In this document: positions 6,333-8,749 of the stretch, one piece after another
How the letters are laid out: every line of letters starts with the position of its first letter
How positions within the stretch are numbered: position 1 is the first letter of the stretch
DNA from: JBDRKE01 sp043814315
Lineage (GTDB): Bacteria; Omnitrophota; Gorgyraeia; Gygaellales; Profunditerraquicolaceae
Assembly (NCBI GenBank): GCA_043814315.1
Contig: JBDRKE010000026.1
Coordinates: 1-8,749, forward strand
DNA: 8,749 nucleotides
Direction of reading: 5' to 3'
Translations under genes and position numbers: made by a program
The notes under the pieces: model-generated
The model's input: the letters and a program-made list of their open reading frames with translations, nothing else
Told to the model about the DNA's origin: nothing
Database searches by the model: none

Positions 6333-6361
6333 AGTGTGAGTAAGTTTATGTGCGAATTAAC

Positions 6362-6466
6362 CCCCCACCACTTTTTGAAAATACACTTGAGATAAAATCT
6401 TCGGTATGGCTACCCCCCCCCACCCCATTCAGCAAAACGCACGCTTGTTACAAAAAGTGGTGGGGG
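6362..6466. repeat. Perfect 16-bp inverted repeat, inner stem of the element
   Basis: CCCCCACCACTTTTTG at 6362-6377 is the exact reverse complement of 6451-6466, separated by 73 nt. As RNA it would form a very stable stem in the cpaB-cpaC transcript. The T/A-rich end of the stem faces the loop, so it is not a classical terminator. Confidence 0.75.
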
Positions 6467-6480
6467 ATAAGTTCCGACAC

Positions 6481-6510
6481 AGACTTATGTCACTATCGTT
6501 CCATAAGTCT
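6481..6510. repeat. 9-bp hairpin in the right arm of the element
   Basis: AGACTTATG (6481-6489) and CATAAGTCT (6502-6510) pair perfectly around a 12-nt loop. It corresponds to the AAACTTAC/GTAAGTTT stem on the left side, which supports both ends being copies of one terminal sequence. Confidence 0.65.
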
Positions 6511-6519
6511 GGTCCTCAC

Positions 6520-7449
6520 TTATTTTGACAAAGGGATTTTTTCCCGCTTTAGCCCGCGATAAATCTCGACATATTCTGTCGGTTCCGGCGGGGGTTTTGC
6601 CGCTTGCTTAACCGACTCTTTCGGCAACAAATATTGGAATAGCGCTTCCCAGCTGATAGGTTGAAGCGGCTGCATCTGCGAATCCGCCGGTGAACGTAAA
6701 ATCAGGCGCAGCTTACCCTGCTCCTGAACAAAAGCAGCCAGATTCGCCTCTTGGGGAGTAAGGGCAATAGTGATGAGGGAAGATGCTTGCTGGGGTTGCG
6801 CCTGCGGCCTGGATTGCTGGCCTCCTCCTTTTTCATACCGGCCGCTTTCTTCTGCAGACGGCATGACAGGACTAATCTGCTGGCCTACCGCCAAGATTAA
6901 AACATTCTGAAGCAAAGGCACGCTGGCCGCTTGGGCCGTCTGCTTGCCGTCAGGGGTAACCATAGGCACAGGAATGGAGGCGAGGATATCCACATAATTT
7001 CCCGGCCTGACCATTCCGGCTACAGAAGCCATATTGTCCACTGTAATGGTGATAGCTCTTTTACCCACCGGCGTTACTTCAGCCAAGCCTCCTCCTGTAC
7101 GTGTTTCTCTGGGAAAAGTCAGCTTAGTTAGGGAGATTTGTTCTCCCTTGGCAATGGGCACGACCGCAACCATACCGCTAACTCTGTCTACAGAGGTAAC
7201 CGCCTGAGGCACAACGTATTGCTTAGGAACAATCTGCGGCTCGAACAACTCAGGGCCCATGGTCATTCCTTTAGGAATTTCTTCTTTTGCTACTAATACA
7301 GAGGTTTGGTTTTGCTGTATCCTGACCGCTCTTTGGGCAGCTTCGTCCACATACACCTTGCGCTGCTGATCAAGATAGATTTTTATAAGGACCACAACCA
7401 CTGCGGCTAGGATAATACCTACAATTAGAATGATCCGCTGTTTTTGCAT
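6520..7449 (-). CDS. cpaB: CpaB/RcpC Tad pilus assembly protein
   Basis: This 309-residue inner-membrane-anchored periplasmic protein is thought to work with the secretin in forming or stabilising the Tad channel. An N-terminal membrane segment (about 5-25, IILIVGIILAAVVVVLIKI) follows a short basic start. A SAF-type domain spans about 48-110 (VLVAKEEIPKGMTM, VVPIAKGEQI). The RcpC/CpaB domain spans about 122-270, including GKRAITITVDNMASVAGMV (129-147), RPGNYVDILAS (148-158) and ITIALTPQEANLAAFVQEQG (226-245). A Gln/Gly/Pro-rich insertion (about 200-223) interrupts it. A proline linker (285-290) precedes a conserved-looking tail, YVEIYRGLKREKIPL (293-307). Length is typical. The start at 7449 directly follows the TAA of the upstream lipoprotein gene (TAAATG), with a GGGAGA-type SD inside that gene, so the two are probably translationally coupled. 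Confidence 0.95.
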   Translation of the reverse strand: MQKQRIILIVGIILAAVVVVLIKIYLDQQRKVYVDEAAQRAVRIQQNQTSVLVAKEEIPKGMTMGPELFEPQIVPKQYVVPQAVTSVDRVSGMVAVVPIAKGEQISLTKLTFPRETRTGGGLAEVTPVGKRAITITVDNMASVAGMVRPGNYVDILASIPVPMVTPDGKQTAQAASVPLLQNVLILAVGQQISPVMPSAEESGRYEKGGGQQSRPQAQPQQASSLITIALTPQEANLAAFVQEQGKLRLILRSPADSQMQPLQPISWEALFQYLLPKESVKQAAKPPPEPTEYVEIYRGLKREKIPLSK

Positions 7450-8412
7450 TTATTTTATCTCTCCCTCGTATATTTCTACCTTGTCTTCGGCATAAAATTT
7501 ATCATAGGCCTTATCCAGCTCCATCTGTTGTTTTTGGGCTAACAAATAGGCCTTTAAGGTATCAAAGGCCTCGGAAAAAGGAACCTGCCTGCCTTCTTTT
7601 ATGGCCTCTACTTTAACAAGGTAATATCCCTTGGGCCCCTTAAAGATGCTGCTGACCTGGCCCTGCTGCAGGGCGGGGGAGAAAACGACTCCATCAAATT
7701 CCGGAAAGCTTTCAAGCCGTCCTATCTTGATCTCTCCTAAGTCCCCGCCATTTTTCGCGGACTCGACTATGGAACGGCTCCTGGCAATAGAAGCAAAATC
7801 TCCTCCCTGCAATAATTCTATAAGCATCTGCTTAGCTTCGTCTTCCGTCCTCGCCACTATTTCGCGGACCTTGCGCACCTGCGCCTCTTTAAAGAGATCT
7901 AAGTTATTCTTATAAGCATCTTCGGCCTCGGCGGAACTGGTCTCTAAATTCTTGACGATTTCATCCTGCATGGCCTGCGCCAATATCGCTACCTTGTATC
8001 TCTCCAGGATTTCGTTAATCTCATCTCTACGGTCTAATCCACGGTCTAAAGCCGCCTGATAAAAAACCGTCTGGCGTATAAGCAGGGTTTTTAGATAGTC
8101 TATTTTCTTCTCGCGGGTATCAATCTTTAAGGTCTGTTTTTGTTCTTCTGTAAAATCCTGCCTCAGGCCTATGCTGGCATTATAGATCTCAATATACCTG
8201 TTTAATTCCTCAAGGGTTATGGGAATATTATTTACCTTGGCGATAACCGTTCCCTTGACCGTATGGGCAGGGGCCTTGGCCTTAGCAGAAGGTTTTTTAG
8301 GATTTAAAAAGTCTATTTTGTCGCAGCCCAAAAGAAAAATAGAACTTGTAAAAAGAATGGTGAGAGCCCCCCACTTAAGGCCGCGCCTGATAACCCATGC
8401 CGAATACCTCAT
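7450..8412 (-). CDS. Parvulin/SurA-type PPIase-like lipoprotein
   Basis: This 320-residue lipoprotein has a hydrophobic signal (about 14-29) and lipobox LLGC with the lipidated cysteine at 30. A SurA-like helical region spans about 55-165 (VIAKVNNIPITLEELNRYI at 57-75). A PpiC/rotamase domain spans about 178-270, with GGDFASIARSRS (203-214), GGDLGEI (222-228) and GPKGYYLVKVE (259-269). Two positions that are histidine in active parvulins appear replaced, the HILV-type position by Glu184 (REIVARTEDEA) and the GYHI-type position by Tyr264. It may therefore act as a chaperone rather than an isomerase. In this operon it probably assists folding of the secretin, CpaB or pilins at the envelope. The start at 8412 is supported by AAAGGAGG 6 nt upstream (8426-8419). 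It overlaps no neighbour and abuts cpaB. Confidence 0.88.
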   Translation of the reverse strand: MRYSAWVIRRGLKWGALTILFTSSIFLLGCDKIDFLNPKKPSAKAKAPAHTVKGTVIAKVNNIPITLEELNRYIEIYNASIGLRQDFTEEQKQTLKIDTREKKIDYLKTLLIRQTVFYQAALDRGLDRRDEINEILERYKVAILAQAMQDEIVKNLETSSAEAEDAYKNNLDLFKEAQVRKVREIVARTEDEAKQMLIELLQGGDFASIARSRSIVESAKNGGDLGEIKIGRLESFPEFDGVVFSPALQQGQVSSIFKGPKGYYLVKVEAIKEGRQVPFSEAFDTLKAYLLAQKQQMELDKAYDKFYAEDKVEIYEGEIK

Positions 8413-8418
8413 TTGTTG

Positions 8419-8426
8419 CCTCCTTT
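8419..8426 (-). promoter_or_regulatory. Strong Shine-Dalgarno of the lipoprotein gene
   Basis: The minus strand reads AAAGGAGG, 6 nt before ATG at 8412, in the 25-nt gap after the 82-codon gene. It settles the start of the lipoprotein. Confidence 0.65.
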
Positions 8427-8437
8427 CTTTAAAATGA

Positions 8438-8686
8438 CTATTTTTTTAACTCGTGAATTTCGTGAATGATTTTAACCAGCAAATCCGCAATCTTGGCGAT
8501 AATGTAGAACAGGAAAAAGAAGAATACGGCGACCATCAGATTGACCAGGCCGTCCACGGCTGATTTGCCCATCACCTTTCCTAAGAATATATAGATGCTG
8601 CCAAAAATACCGAAAAACAAGAAAATCCAGGCAGCAACCTTCACAACCGCACTGGAAGTCTTTAAGAATCCTAAATGCTCACGCAT
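8438..8686 (-). CDS. Small two-helix membrane protein, unknown function
   Basis: This 82-residue protein has two predicted membrane helices, about 14-36 (VVKVAAWIFLFFGIFGSIYIF) split by glycines, and about 46-70 (GLVNLMVAVFFFFLFYIIAK). A short loop (GKVMGKSAVD) joins them. The tail VKIIHEIHELKK is amphipathic and could extend as a helix. I do not recognise a named family. It is the first gene of the visible operon, starting from ATG at 8686 with GAGGAGG at 8697-8691 and 25 nt ahead of the lipoprotein gene. Its position suggests co-expression with the Tad pilus genes and perhaps an accessory membrane role. The coding call rests on the strong SD, regular codon content and the clear membrane pattern. 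Confidence 0.8.
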   Translation of the reverse strand: MREHLGFLKTSSAVVKVAAWIFLFFGIFGSIYIFLGKVMGKSAVDGLVNLMVAVFFFFLFYIIAKIADLLVKIIHEIHELKK

Positions 8687-8749
8687 GACACCTCCTCGTT
8701 GTTTACTGTTTTATCATAAAGTCTTCAAAATTGCAAGGAAATTTTCCTG

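Larger units (their letters stand above)
6293..6518. mobile_element. MITE-like element with long imperfect inverted repeats between cpaB and cpaC
   Basis: This 226-bp stretch carries no convincing gene. Its two halves are imperfect inverted copies. The outer ends read TGAGCACTAAACTTACGAAC on the left and TGAGGACCAGACTTATGGAAC-like on the inverted right end (TGAGGACC at 6518-6511). Further in, TAAGTTTATGTGCGAA (left, from 6341) pairs with TAAGTCTGTGTCGGAAC (right, from 6487). Innermost is a perfect 16-bp pair, CCCCCACCACTTTTTG (6362-6377) against 6451-6466. The centre (6378-6450) holds a run of nine C residues. The left end lies next to the cpaC SD and the right end stops 1 bp short of the cpaB stop codon. 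No target-site duplication is obvious. It may be a non-autonomous transposable element, or a structured RNA that tunes processing between cpaB and cpaC. Confidence 0.6.

Noticed and set aside
6293..6518. CRISPR or tandem repeat array in the cpaB-cpaC gap
   Set aside because: The repeated units are inverted, imperfect and only two; there is no regular repeat-spacer pattern.
8736..8748. Short palindrome AGGAAA-T-TTTCCT at the right edge
   Set aside because: Only 6-bp A/T-heavy arms, no partner copy and no flanking context; common by chance.
8699..8749. Possible operon promoter (TTGCAA-17-TAAAAC, or TATGAT as a -10) upstream of the 82-codon gene on the minus strand
   Set aside because: Neither combination gives both a good -35 and a good -10 at standard spacing, and the window ends here. 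The true promoter may lie further right.

Overview
This window looks like part of the chromosome of an uncultured, probably Gram-negative-type (diderm) bacterium. The evidence is an outer-membrane secretin, a lipoprotein and a TonB-like domain in a Tad/Flp pilus locus. The gene set and protein style (fused Tad ATPases, a DUF192 protein beside them, lysine- and isoleucine-rich proteins, moderate G+C) remind me of Candidatus Omnitrophota. That assignment is an inference from memory, not a computed placement. Every gene I can support lies on the minus strand, so the window reads biologically from right to left.

The main block, 8686 down to 2121, is a tight array that looks like one operon. In transcription order it encodes a small two-helix membrane protein, a parvulin/SurA-type lipoprotein, CpaB (RcpC), a CpaC (RcpA)-type secretin with an extra TonB-like C-terminal domain, a single-chain fusion of a CpaE/MinD-type ATPase with the CpaF/TadA secretion ATPase, and a small DUF192 protein. 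Together these form the outer-membrane channel, its periplasmic partner, a likely folding or quality-control factor and the cytoplasmic motor of a Tad pilus machine. The pilin, the prepilin peptidase and the TadB/TadC platform proteins are not in this window.

The cpaB-cpaC junction is interrupted by about 226 bp of non-coding DNA (6293-6518). This has long imperfect terminal inverted repeats and looks like a MITE or a structured intercistronic element, with a second small palindrome nested in one arm. It stops just short of the cpaC ribosome binding site and begins just after the cpaB stop codon, so the operon stays readable.

Left of the operon is a separate unit. A near-consensus sigma70-type promoter (2048-2076), bracketed by two copies of a 14-bp sequence, drives a 578-codon gene for a protein with an N-terminal helix-turn-helix, a proline-rich linker and a DDE-transposase-like core. 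No transposon ends are visible around it. At the far left edge, a second near-consensus promoter (177-205) and a perfect Shine-Dalgarno sequence lead into a short open frame that runs off the window. The same stretch contains a strong hairpin plus T-run on the minus strand. It may therefore be a short gene cut by the window, a leader with an attenuator, or a small RNA of about 165 nt.

The points most worth following are the CpaE-CpaF fusion, the secretin-TonB fusion, the promoter with paired repeats in front of the transposase-like gene, the element between cpaB and cpaC, and the promoter/hairpin unit at the left edge.
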